Shown: piece after piece, positions 53,152 to 61,515 of the stretch
Layout of the letters: every line of letters begins with the position of its first letter
Numbering within the stretch: the stretch's first letter is position 1
Assembly: GCA_021155905.1 (NCBI GenBank)
Contig: JAJNBG010000011.1
Coordinates: 62,001-126,000, forward strand
DNA length: 64,000 bases
DNA from: Bacteroidota bacterium
Lineage (GTDB): Bacteria > Bacteroidota > Bacteroidia > B-17B0 > Aurantibacillaceae
Direction: 5' to 3'
Program-made: the position numbers and the translations under genes
Notes under the pieces: model-generated
Told to the model about the DNA's origin: nothing
The model's input: only the letters and a program-made list of their open reading frames with translations
Databases searched by the model: none

Positions 53152-54273
53152 TTGCAAATAGTAGTAAATACACGTCTCTTAATCCACAATAAACTAGATG
53201 GCATTGGATGGTTCAGTTATCAAACGCTAAAGCGTATAACGAGGAATAACCCTGATGTACATTTTGTTTTTTTATTTGATAGAGATTATAACGATGAATT
53301 TATTTTTTCCGACAATGTTACCCCTTTAGTTTTAGGCCCTCAGGCACGTCATCCGTTTTTATACTATGCATGGTTTCATTTGTCGGTTAAGAACCTGTTA
53401 AACCGCATGAATCCTGATCTGTTTCTGTCTCCCGATGGGTTTTTATCTCCGGGTGCCAAGTGTAAGCAGCTTCCGGTGATGCACGATATTAATTTTTTAC
53501 ATAATCCTAAAGATCTCAAAACACTTACCAGCAGGTATTATAACTATTATTTTCCTAAGTATGCTCAACAGGCAACCCGAATTGCTACAGTGTCCGAGTA
53601 TAGTAAGATGGATATTTCAAAACATTATCACGTAGCTCATGATAAAATAGATGTTGTTTATAACGGTATTAATGAAGGTTTCGCTTCGTTATCAGATCCA
53701 TCGCAACAAATTATCAGGGAAAAATTTTCTCATGGGAAGCCCTATTTTTTATTTGTTGGTTCTCAAAGTCCTCGTAAAAATCTAAACAGGCTCATTGCCG
53801 CATTCGATTTATTTAAAGAGAGATCGGGTTCTGATTTTAAATTGGTTCTGGTAGGAGCGGTTTATTCGAGCGAAGGAGATGTGAAACGTGTGATTGATAA
53901 ATCCAGGTATAAAAATGATATCGTTTTTACAGGAAGACAGCCCCAGGAGGAACTGGAGAAAATTATGGCGAGCGCGTTTGCCCTGGCTTTTGTTCCTTAC
54001 TTTGAAGGTTTCGGAATTCCAATTGTGGAAGCTTTGCAGTGCGAAACCCCTGTAATTTGTAGCAACACGACGAGTATGCCTGAAATTGCAGGTGATGCCG
54101 GTTTGTTAGTGGATCCTTTTGAGGTAAACAGCATTTGTGATGGCATGCTCGAATTATATCATAAACCACAACTCAGAAATCAGTTAATAGAAAACGGAAA
54201 AGTAAGGAAGAATTTATTTTCCTGGGATAAATCGGCAGACCTGCTTTGGAACAGCATAACCAGGTGTTTATGA
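53152..54273 (+). CDS. GT4-type glycosyltransferase
   Basis: A 373-residue GT-B glycosyltransferase. The TTG at 53152 is the only start that keeps the first strand (QIVVNTRLLIHNKLDGIGWF). The donor half has YFLFVGSQSPRKNLNRLIAA, VFTGRQPQEELEKIMASA and the E-x7-E motif region VPYFEGFGIPIVEALQCETP, all typical of GT4 enzymes. There is no membrane span. It ends with an ATGA overlap into the DUF2779 nuclease gene, so the two are translationally coupled despite their unlike functions. It probably acts in cell-surface glycan assembly. Confidence 0.92.
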   Translation: MQIVVNTRLLIHNKLDGIGWFSYQTLKRITRNNPDVHFVFLFDRDYNDEFIFSDNVTPLVLGPQARHPFLYYAWFHLSVKNLLNRMNPDLFLSPDGFLSPGAKCKQLPVMHDINFLHNPKDLKTLTSRYYNYYFPKYAQQATRIATVSEYSKMDISKHYHVAHDKIDVVYNGINEGFASLSDPSQQIIREKFSHGKPYFLFVGSQSPRKNLNRLIAAFDLFKERSGSDFKLVLVGAVYSSEGDVKRVIDKSRYKNDIVFTGRQPQEELEKIMASAFALAFVPYFEGFGIPIVEALQCETPVICSNTTSMPEIAGDAGLLVDPFEVNSICDGMLELYHKPQLRNQLIENGKVRKNLFSWDKSADLLWNSITRCL

Positions 54274-55742
54274 GTTCACCCATCAGTAAATCAGCATTTA
54301 TTAAAGCTGAACAATGCCTGAAGCATTTTTACCTATATAAAAACCATCCTTATTTAAGAGATTCCTTATCAAAAGAAAAGCAATTTATTTTTAAGCGCGG
54401 AACCGATGTGGGTATTTTTGCCCAGAAGTTATTTCCCGGTGGAGTTGATGTAACAGAAGGTGAGAAGCGAGATCAGCAATTATTTGCACAAAAAACGAAG
54501 GATTTAATCGCTAATGGAACTCAAACCATTTATGAAGCCACTTTTATTTACGATGACCTTTTGGTCATGGTTGATATCCTGACAAAGCAGGATGATAAAT
54601 GGGTGGCTTACGAAGTGAAGAGTTCTTTGAAAATCACGGATACTTACGTTAAAGATGCCTGTTTCCAGTTTTATGTAATTAAAAATTGTCTGCCTGACCT
54701 CGTCGATTTTAATTTATTGACCTTAAATCCAAAATACGTTTTGGATGGAGACCTTGATATTTCTAAATTATTTAAGGCTACTTCTGTCATGAAGGATGCA
54801 CTTAAGAATTTGGAATACTTTGCTCACAAAACTCATATCGCGAAACTTACGCTGGAACAAGGAAAAATTCCGGATATCAAAATTGGCACGCATTGTTTCC
54901 AACCCTATGATTGTGATTTTTTAGGGACTTGCTGGAAAAACACCAACGATTCGTCTTCTGTTTTGACACTTGGGAAATTAACGAAGCAGGCGATGTTTGA
55001 TCTGTATGATAAAGGTATCAAGAGAATTGACGAAATTGATATTAATACCATTCACAATAAGGAAGTGAAAATCCAGGTAAAAGCAGCCATTGAACAAAAA
55101 GAGCAGATCAATATAGAAGAAGTCAGAAATTTTGTGACACACATTGAAGAACCCTTTTGTAGTTTGGATATTGAGGTGTGGATGCCGGCAATACCTTATT
55201 ATCAAAGCACAAAGCCGTTCCAACAAATCCCTTTCTTATTTTCCATGATTTCTGAAGAAGGAGGCGAAGTAAAAACGTTCAGCTATTTTAAGCCCATCGA
55301 AGAGGATTTGAGAAAAGAATTTCTGGAACGGATTTTATTAGTGACCAAAGATTTTAAGTCCATTCTGATGTTTGATAAATCATTGGAAGAAACGGTTTTA
55401 AATCAGTTGGCTGAGCTTTATCCGGAATATAGAAATGATATTACTGATTTAAAGAAGAAGATTGTCGACCTGGCTGAACCGATCCGGAAAGGAAACTATT
55501 ATCATCCCGACATGAAAGGTAATTTTACATTGAAAAGCATTGCCCCCTTGGTGAACCAGGAAGCCGGTTTTAATAATCTGGATATTCAATCAGGTATAAG
55601 TGCCATGTATATTTACGAAAGTCTGCTGGAGCAGAATGTGATTGAAGGGGAGCATATCAAACTGCAATTAATGGAGTATTGCGAAATGGACGCCTTGATT
55701 ACCTACCAGTTGTTGAATTATTTCAGAATGAAGTTAAATTAG
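54270..55742 (+). CDS. DUF2779 protein: Cas4-like Fe-S nuclease joined to a DEDD exonuclease domain
   Basis: A 490-residue protein. The ATG at 54270 overlaps the upstream stop (ATGA) and is chosen over a TTG at 54246. The N-terminal half has a PD-(D/E)xK nuclease core, Asp102 and Glu115-x-Lys117 (YEVKSS). Four cysteines complete it: Cys16 near the start and Cys209, Cys215, Cys221 in HCFQPYDCDFLGTCWK. This is the Cas4/AddB-type [4Fe-4S] arrangement. The C-terminal DUF2779 half looks like an RNase H-fold exonuclease, with Asp300/Glu302 in SLDIEVW and Asp474 in YCEMDALITYQ. It probably acts on DNA or RNA in repair or defence. No CRISPR or helicase gene is adjacent. Confidence 0.85.
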   Translation: MSSPISKSAFIKAEQCLKHFYLYKNHPYLRDSLSKEKQFIFKRGTDVGIFAQKLFPGGVDVTEGEKRDQQLFAQKTKDLIANGTQTIYEATFIYDDLLVMVDILTKQDDKWVAYEVKSSLKITDTYVKDACFQFYVIKNCLPDLVDFNLLTLNPKYVLDGDLDISKLFKATSVMKDALKNLEYFAHKTHIAKLTLEQGKIPDIKIGTHCFQPYDCDFLGTCWKNTNDSSSVLTLGKLTKQAMFDLYDKGIKRIDEIDINTIHNKEVKIQVKAAIEQKEQINIEEVRNFVTHIEEPFCSLDIEVWMPAIPYYQSTKPFQQIPFLFSMISEEGGEVKTFSYFKPIEEDLRKEFLERILLVTKDFKSILMFDKSLEETVLNQLAELYPEYRNDITDLKKKIVDLAEPIRKGNYYHPDMKGNFTLKSIAPLVNQEAGFNNLDIQSGISAMYIYESLLEQNVIEGEHIKLQLMEYCEMDALITYQLLNYFRMKLN

Positions 55743-55791
55743 TTTTTCATTTTTTGTAGAGCTTAATTTTTATCTTTATTGACTTTTGCAG

Positions 55792-56868
55792 TTGAAATTT
55801 ATCATACTTATTTTATGTTTTCCTGTTTGTGTGTATTCACAGTTCAGGATCGATACTGCTAAACGCGTCAACTACCTCGCAATTCCAATTTTATTCAGAA
55901 CGCCTGAAACCGGCTGGGCCTATGGTTTGTCTGCATCTGCTAATTTTAAAACGTCGCATAAGAATGATACATTAACACGCACTTCCGTGATCACATTATT
56001 GGGAATTTTCTCCCAACGTGAACAGAACATCCAGGCCCTGGATGCAACCATTTATTTTCCAAAAGAAAAATATATTTTCTATTTAAACAGTTCACATAGT
56101 TATTTCCCGGATAATTTTTGGGGTATCGGACAATATTCTAAAAATACAGACGTGGAACGGTATGTATTTGAGCAGGTGGTTATAACGCCACACTTGAAAC
56201 GAAAATTTTTTAAGCATAATTTTTTTGGTCTGTTAGCAGATTATCAAAATATTTTTAAAATTCAATACAGAGAAGAGGGCTTAATGGACTCGCTTTCTTT
56301 TTATGGCAAAAGCAATTACAACATTCTGGGCCTGGGTGTAACAGCAAGTTACGACACCAGGAACTCTACCTTCTGGCCAACCAAAGGCATATTTTTGCAA
56401 GCTCAGTTCTCGACTTATAATAGGAAATTGGCTTCCACATACTCTTTTAATAAATGGGCGGCCGAAGTACGTTTATTTCAAAAGACATTTACGAATCAGG
56501 TGATCGCCTGTCAGCTATACAATTATTTTACATTTGGAGAAACACCTTATCGTTCTATGGCTGCCTTAGGTGGCGCCGGAAACCTACGAGGGTTTTATCA
56601 GGGAAGGTTCCGGGATAATTCCATGTATTCTGCTATTGTGGAATACAGGGCCCATATTTTCTGGAAGATCAGCGCTTGTGTTTTTGGTGGAGTAGGCGAC
56701 GTTTATAAAACTCCTGATCATATCAATGTATCATCCATGAAAAGCAGTTTTGGTGGAGGACTTCGCTTAACTATTCTGGAAAAAGACAAACTGAATTTAA
56801 GAGTGGATTATGGTTATTCGGATGCGTATAATCAGGGTTTTTATTTTACCGTCGGAGAATGTTTTTAG
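55792..56868 (+). CDS. BamA/TamA-type (Omp85 family) outer-membrane barrel without POTRA
   Basis: A 358-residue exported barrel. There is no ATG; TTG at 55792 gives a normal signal peptide (MKFIILILCFPVCVYSQ), and TTG at 55786 would add two residues. Barrel strands carry the Omp85 landmarks: TASYDTRNSTFWPTKGIFLQ, and the (V/L)RGF motif in GGAGNLRGFYQGRFRDNSM. The C-terminus ends in an aromatic residue (YFTVGECF). There are no POTRA repeats, so it is not BamA itself but a short patatin-like/D15-type relative. The client is unknown. A -7-like box (GACTTTTG) lies 3 nt upstream of the start. Confidence 0.87.
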   Translation: MKFIILILCFPVCVYSQFRIDTAKRVNYLAIPILFRTPETGWAYGLSASANFKTSHKNDTLTRTSVITLLGIFSQREQNIQALDATIYFPKEKYIFYLNSSHSYFPDNFWGIGQYSKNTDVERYVFEQVVITPHLKRKFFKHNFFGLLADYQNIFKIQYREEGLMDSLSFYGKSNYNILGLGVTASYDTRNSTFWPTKGIFLQAQFSTYNRKLASTYSFNKWAAEVRLFQKTFTNQVIACQLYNYFTFGETPYRSMAALGGAGNLRGFYQGRFRDNSMYSAIVEYRAHIFWKISACVFGGVGDVYKTPDHINVSSMKSSFGGGLRLTILEKDKLNLRVDYGYSDAYNQGFYFTVGECF

Positions 56869-56892
56869 CGAAGTAAAGTCAGGACTCTCAAC

Positions 56893-56918
56893 GTTCCGGG
56901 TAGCTATCGGCCGGGAAC
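56893..56918. repeat. Imperfect palindrome related to the element at 34874
   Basis: GTTCC/GGAAC arms with a G/C-rich stem surround TAGCTATCGG, which is shared with the core of the 34883-34900 palindrome. It lies 24 nt after the stop of the Omp85-like gene. It has no T-run and could be an mRNA 3'-end hairpin or a dispersed repeat. Confidence 0.55.
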
Positions 56919-57026
56919 TTTAAAGCGTATCTTTTAACATTCTTTGGTTCATAGTTTCTTTTGGGGAAAGCCTGATTTTTCCAATACTGAATTAACTTTA
57001 AGCTTTACAATTTAAGCACGGTAATT

Positions 57027-59756
57027 ATGTCAAAAATAAAAGTTGGGATTCTGTTTGGGGGGCGTTCAAAAGAGCGTGAAATTTCTTTCGCTGGCGGAAG
57101 GACAGTGTATGATAATTTAAACAAATCTATTTTTGTAGCGATTCCTTTGTTCGTTGATTCCTTTGGTAATTTTATTTTATTGGATTGGAATTTCGTATAC
57201 AAAGGTACTATCCGTGACTTTTATCCACCAGTTGAATTTATTCCTGCGTCTAATACTGATTTTCAATATTACGCCGAAAATCTTGGAGCATTGACTGTTT
57301 CGCAGCAGGACGAATTGATTTCAAGAATTGGAAAAAAAATCCAGGCACATGATTTATCGTCTTTGATTGAGTTTGCTTTCCTGGCATTACATGGCCCGTA
57401 TGGCGAAGACGGGCGTATACAAGGACTTTTAGAATACCTACACATTCCTTATTCGGGAAGCGGCATTTTGCCAAGTGCTATTGGGATTGATAAAAGCGTT
57501 CAGAAAAAATTAATGGTGAATGCCGGATTTAATAGTCCCGAGTATTTTACGATTGACAGAGCTGATTGGATCAATGGTAACGTCAAAGGAGTTTGGGAAA
57601 AAGCGAAAAAAGACATTGGTTTCCCGATGGTGATTAAACCTGCCAATCAAGGGTCATCTATCGGAATTTCAATTTTCAACGAAGATAATAACCATAATTT
57701 TATGGCAGCTGTTGAAAAAGCATTTTTTACAAAATGGCTGGATTCAGCAGAATGGAAAAAACTTTCAGAAAAAGAACAAATAGAATATGTGCGTTCATTG
57801 TCTGATATCCGTGAAGGTATCGGCATGCCCATAAAAGTAAATTTAGGTCTTGTCAATTCGATTGAAAGCAAAGATGTATTGATATTTTATAATCAATACG
57901 AACTCATTTCTTTCTTAAATAACAATTGCGATCAAACAGAAGGATTTGTTTTGGAAGCATTGGATGGTGAAAGTACAGTGATTATAGAAGGTTTTATTGA
58001 AGGGAAGGAATTTTCCTGTATTGTTCTGGAAGATACGGATTCAAACAATAAGGCCGTTGCCTTACCTCCAACAGAAATCCGGAAAGGAAAAGAATTATTT
58101 GATTACCGCAGTAAATATTTACCTGGTTTATCGCGAAAAATTACGCCTATTGAAGCGACGGATGATCAGATCAACGCAATCCGAAAAGAATGTGAGCGCT
58201 TATTCTCTGAATTATGTTTTGATGTGTATGCACGCATCGATGGTTTTTTGAGTAAAGACGGGAAAGTGTTTTTGAATGATCCAAACACGACATCAGGTAT
58301 GATGCCTTCGTCTTTCTTCTTTCACCAGGCAGCTGAGATTGGTTTAACGCCTTCGCAGTTTTTAACCTACATCATTCGTGCGTCTCTTAGTAAACGTATT
58401 AAAAGCAGTAAAGGAGCTTCAGTTTACGAACCGTTATTACAGAAGTTAGATACGTTTTTGCACAATGAAAAGAACGCGGTCAATAATAAAATTCCGGTGG
58501 CAGTTATTTTAGGAGGTTATTCTTCTGAACGGCATATTTCTGTGGAAAGCGGACGGAACATTTTTGAAAAGTTGGCTTCTTCAGAAAAGTATTCACCTAT
58601 TCCTGTGTTCCTGACAGGCGATAACGCGAATCATTTAATGTACCAGATTCCTGTCAACGCATTGTTAAAAGACAATGCAGACGATATTAAAGATAAAGTC
58701 AATAATTGGAAAATACATCCTGTGATTAACCAGATTATTGTTGAGTGTAAAACCATTACAGATAAATACGGTTCTCCTGATAACCTCATTGCACCGAAAC
58801 AATTATCATACTTGGATCTTGGAAAATTGGTAAAGCAGGTGTTCATTGCATTGCATGGTCGTCCGGGAGAAGATGGTGCCGTACAGGAGCAATTGGAAAA
58901 AGTGGGATTAACTTATAATGGATCAGGCAAAGAAAGTTCATCCATTACAATTGATAAATTCAGGACGAATGAGATTTTAATGAAGCACGGTTTTATGGCG
59001 GCTAAACATTGTCTCATTACAACGGAAGACTGGAAAGTGAACAAAGAGAAGATTAAATTATCGCTTCAGAATGATTTTGTTTATCCTTTGATTGCAAAAC
59101 CGGTGGATGATGGCTGCAGCAGCGCCGTAAAAAAAATCAAAAATTTTGAAGAGTTTGAAGCGTTTGCCACTTTAATTTTTAGACCTTCCCAGGAGTTTGA
59201 TACAAAAGCTGCCGAAACGTTACACATTAAACCTAAAGAAGAGTTTCCGCAAAAACAGGTATTACTGGTAGAGGAATTAATCAGTAAAAACGGAGCAAAA
59301 CATTTTCTCGAAATCACAGGCGGCATGTTAACGAAACTGAATGAAAAGGGAGAAGTGGAATACGAGGTTTTTGAAGCATCCGAAGCATTGGCAGAAGGTG
59401 ATATTTTGAGCCTGGAGGAGAAATTTTTAGCTGGTCAGGGGCAAAATATAACGCCGGCCCGTTATTCCAGGGATGAAAAAGAAAGACAGTTGATTTCCGA
59501 TAAAGTGAAAGAAACTCTGGGAGCCGCGGCGAAGGTTCTAAACATAGTCGGGTATTGCCGGATTGATGCCTTTGTGAGGATTTTTGACGTGAACCATGTG
59601 GAGATTATCTTTATTGAAGTTAACTCCTTACCGGGGATGACACCAGCTACATGTATTTATCATCAGGCAGCTATAAATGGATATAAGCCTTATAGTTTTA
59701 TTGATCGAATTCTGGACTTCGGAGCCAAAAATAATTCTAAATTAAAGCCAGCATAA
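57027..59756 (+). CDS. Tandem-fused D-alanine-D-alanine ligase-type protein (two ATP-grasp units)
   Basis: A single uninterrupted 909-residue frame holding two Ddl-like units, near residues 1-480 and 486-909. Each has the N-terminal substrate motif (GGRSKEREIS, Glu16; GGYSSERHIS, Glu501). Each has the HG motif (LHGPYGEDG; LHGRPGEDG), the SGSG/NGSG loop, the lysine segment (MVIKPANQGSS; LIAKPVDDGCSS) and the late Arg-x-Asp (Arg403/Asp405; Arg845/Asp847). The final metal motif is intact in the second unit (Glu864-V-Asn866, then SLPGM). In the first unit it is Asp418-P-Asn420 with TSGM. Both units are longer than the usual 300-370 residues. It probably makes a D-Ala-D-X dipeptide for peptidoglycan. 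Whether both sites work is unknown. Confidence 0.9.
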   Translation: MSKIKVGILFGGRSKEREISFAGGRTVYDNLNKSIFVAIPLFVDSFGNFILLDWNFVYKGTIRDFYPPVEFIPASNTDFQYYAENLGALTVSQQDELISRIGKKIQAHDLSSLIEFAFLALHGPYGEDGRIQGLLEYLHIPYSGSGILPSAIGIDKSVQKKLMVNAGFNSPEYFTIDRADWINGNVKGVWEKAKKDIGFPMVIKPANQGSSIGISIFNEDNNHNFMAAVEKAFFTKWLDSAEWKKLSEKEQIEYVRSLSDIREGIGMPIKVNLGLVNSIESKDVLIFYNQYELISFLNNNCDQTEGFVLEALDGESTVIIEGFIEGKEFSCIVLEDTDSNNKAVALPPTEIRKGKELFDYRSKYLPGLSRKITPIEATDDQINAIRKECERLFSELCFDVYARIDGFLSKDGKVFLNDPNTTSGMMPSSFFFHQAAEIGLTPSQFLTYIIRASLSKRIKSSKGASVYEPLLQKLDTFLHNEKNAVNNKIPVAVILGGYSSERHISVESGRNIFEKLASSEKYSPIPVFLTGDNANHLMYQIPVNALLKDNADDIKDKVNNWKIHPVINQIIVECKTITDKYGSPDNLIAPKQLSYLDLGKLVKQVFIALHGRPGEDGAVQEQLEKVGLTYNGSGKESSSITIDKFRTNEILMKHGFMAAKHCLITTEDWKVNKEKIKLSLQNDFVYPLIAKPVDDGCSSAVKKIKNFEEFEAFATLIFRPSQEFDTKAAETLHIKPKEEFPQKQVLLVEELISKNGAKHFLEITGGMLTKLNEKGEVEYEVFEASEALAEGDILSLEEKFLAGQGQNITPARYSRDEKERQLISDKVKETLGAAAKVLNIVGYCRIDAFVRIFDVNHVEIIFIEVNSLPGMTPATCIYHQAAINGYKPYSFIDRILDFGAKNNSKLKPA

Positions 59757-59845
59757 TCGGGTTTTTCAACTCAGAGTTCTAAAAATTTTAAGTGGTTGAC
59801 TTCTAGTATGTTGATTGCTTAATTAACTGTCTTTCAACGCTTTAT

Positions 59846-59937
59846 TAACCGGTAAGAAACATATTTTAAACATTTTTTGGTAGGGTTATTTCTTATCCTT
59901 CGTCTAATAAGTTAGTTTATTAACAATTTACCGGTTA
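59846..59937. repeat. Widely spaced 10-bp inverted repeat upstream of an unknown gene
   Basis: TAACCGGTAA at 59846-59855 and its complement TTACCGGTTA at 59928-59937. The second copy overlaps the -7 box of the gene at 59966. It could be a regulator-binding pair; no regulator is known. Confidence 0.45.
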
Positions 59938-59943
59938 CCTTTG
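59936..59943 (+). promoter_or_regulatory. -7 element TACCTTTG
   Basis: An exact TAnnTTTG match, 22 nt before the ATG at 59966. Confidence 0.6.
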
Positions 59944-59965
59944 TTAATAACTGTAACTAATCGCC

Positions 59966-60403
59966 ATGTTTGAGATATTAAAAAACTTTGAAAGTAAATT
60001 CGGTTCTCTTAAAAAAAAGGGACTAAGAATTGAAGGACTATCTATGATAGATCCGAAACGTAAGAAACATGTTATTATGATTTCTAAACCGTTTTTATTC
60101 GATAACCGCCAGTTGCCAAAATCCTATGAGGGTTTAGACATTAAGTCAAAAATTGAGGGTGGTTTGCCTGAAGAATTTAAAATTGAAAAAGAAGCTATAA
60201 AAAAAGATTATTTATGGGCTCCTAACAAGTTCGAGAAATATGTTGACCGTTGTTCTGAAGATATCAAGAAACAATTTGGTAATCCGAATATGTCCCGTTC
60301 TGAAATGTTAGACGCTTTGGCATTTGGAAGTTTCGAAGATCATAAACAAAAAACATTGAATTTAATTAAAGAAGGAAAAATTCCTGCTATTAATTTAAAT
60401 TAA
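59966..60403 (+). CDS. Hypothetical cytoplasmic protein
   Basis: A 145-residue, Lys-rich protein that I do not recognise. It has no signal peptide, membrane span or cysteine cluster (one Cys, in DRCSEDIKK). Two phrases stand out: GLSMIDPKRKKHVIMISKPF at the N-terminus and MSRSEMLDALAFGSFEDHKQ near the C-terminus. The composition suggests an alpha/beta N-terminal half and a helical C-terminal half. A clear promoter box and an inverted repeat upstream support it as a regulated single gene. It is flanked by the double Ddl-type gene and the polyprenyl synthase gene, both on the same strand. Confidence 0.75.
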   Translation: MFEILKNFESKFGSLKKKGLRIEGLSMIDPKRKKHVIMISKPFLFDNRQLPKSYEGLDIKSKIEGGLPEEFKIEKEAIKKDYLWAPNKFEKYVDRCSEDIKKQFGNPNMSRSEMLDALAFGSFEDHKQKTLNLIKEGKIPAINLN

Positions 60404-60534
60404 GATAAAGCAATTGACCAGGGTATAATTAAGGGTGATTTTTTGTTTTACAGATATTCCCAATAAAAGTAAATACTTTAAGATAATTATAAAGTAAATT
60501 TTTTAAACCATATATTTACGCTACTTTTAAAATA

Positions 60535-61512
60535 GTGAGTAACACCGTAGACCAAATAAAGGCGCCTATTAACAGGCATATGGATGAGTTTGAAGTGAAG
60601 TTCAAACAGTCTATGAAAAGCAGCGTGCCTTTATTGGATAAGATTACAAATTACATTGTCAAACGTAAAGGGAAACAGATTCGCCCGATGTTTGTGTTTT
60701 TAAGTGCCCAGAGCGCCGGGGAAATTAACGAAAGTACCTACAGAGCTGCATCTCTAATCGAATTATTACATACTGCCACCCTGGTGCATGACGACGTGGT
60801 GGACGATAGTAACGAGCGGCGGGGATTTTTCAGCGTCAATGCTTTATGGAAAAATAAGATCGCTGTCCTGATCGGGGATTTTTTATTGTCAAGCGGGTTA
60901 CTTTTATCCTTAGATAATAATGATTTTCATCTTTTAAAGATTGTGAGTAATGCCGTGCGCGAAATGAGTGAGGGCGAGTTGCTTCAAATTGAGAAGGCAA
61001 GGAAACTGGATATTTCTGAAGAAGTATATTTTGAGATCATCACCAAAAAAACGGCTGCTTTAATTGCTGCCTGTTGCGCTGCCGGAGTTGCATCGGTTAC
61101 CAACGATGAGAAGGTGATTAATCAATTCAGAGAATTTGGGATCAACACCGGTATCGCTTTCCAGATCAAAGATGACCTGTTTGATTTCGGGGACGATACT
61201 TCCATTGGTAAACCGACCGGCATTGATATCAAAGAAAAGAAAATGACTTTGCCTTTGATTTTTGCTTTAAATAATAGCACCTGGTTGGAAAAAAGAAGAA
61301 TCATTAATATTGTCAAAAATCACAATAACGATCCTGTCAAAGTTTCGGAAGTGATTAACTTCGTTATTCAAAAAGGCGGCATTCAATACGCAGAAAAAAT
61401 CATGCACACCTATAAAGAAAAAGCGCTTTCGCAGTTAAATTCTTTACCGGACAGCCCATCAAAACAAAGTTTAATTCAATTAGTAAATTATTCCATCGAA
61501 AGAAAAAAATAA
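60535..61512 (+). CDS. Trans-polyprenyl diphosphate synthase (octaprenyl/solanesyl type)
   Basis: A 325-residue prenyl chain elongase of the IspB/IspA superfamily. The first Asp-rich motif is in LVHDDVVDDSNERRG and the second in FQIKDDLFDFGDD. GKQIRPMFVFLSAQ is the conserved KxxRP region for diphosphate binding. GKPTGIDIKEKKMTLPLIFA follows. The length and the lack of bulky residues before the first motif suggest a long-chain product for the menaquinone side chain; this is inference. The start is GTG at 60535. A MORN-repeat lipoprotein gene follows by 3 nt. Confidence 0.93.
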   Translation: MSNTVDQIKAPINRHMDEFEVKFKQSMKSSVPLLDKITNYIVKRKGKQIRPMFVFLSAQSAGEINESTYRAASLIELLHTATLVHDDVVDDSNERRGFFSVNALWKNKIAVLIGDFLLSSGLLLSLDNNDFHLLKIVSNAVREMSEGELLQIEKARKLDISEEVYFEIITKKTAALIAACCAAGVASVTNDEKVINQFREFGINTGIAFQIKDDLFDFGDDTSIGKPTGIDIKEKKMTLPLIFALNNSTWLEKRRIINIVKNHNNDPVKVSEVINFVIQKGGIQYAEKIMHTYKEKALSQLNSLPDSPSKQSLIQLVNYSIERKK

Positions 61513-61515
61513 CCC

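Noticed and set aside
54270..55742. CRISPR-associated cas4 call
   Set aside because: No CRISPR array or other cas gene is present in the window, and the C-terminal DUF2779 half is not found in Cas4.
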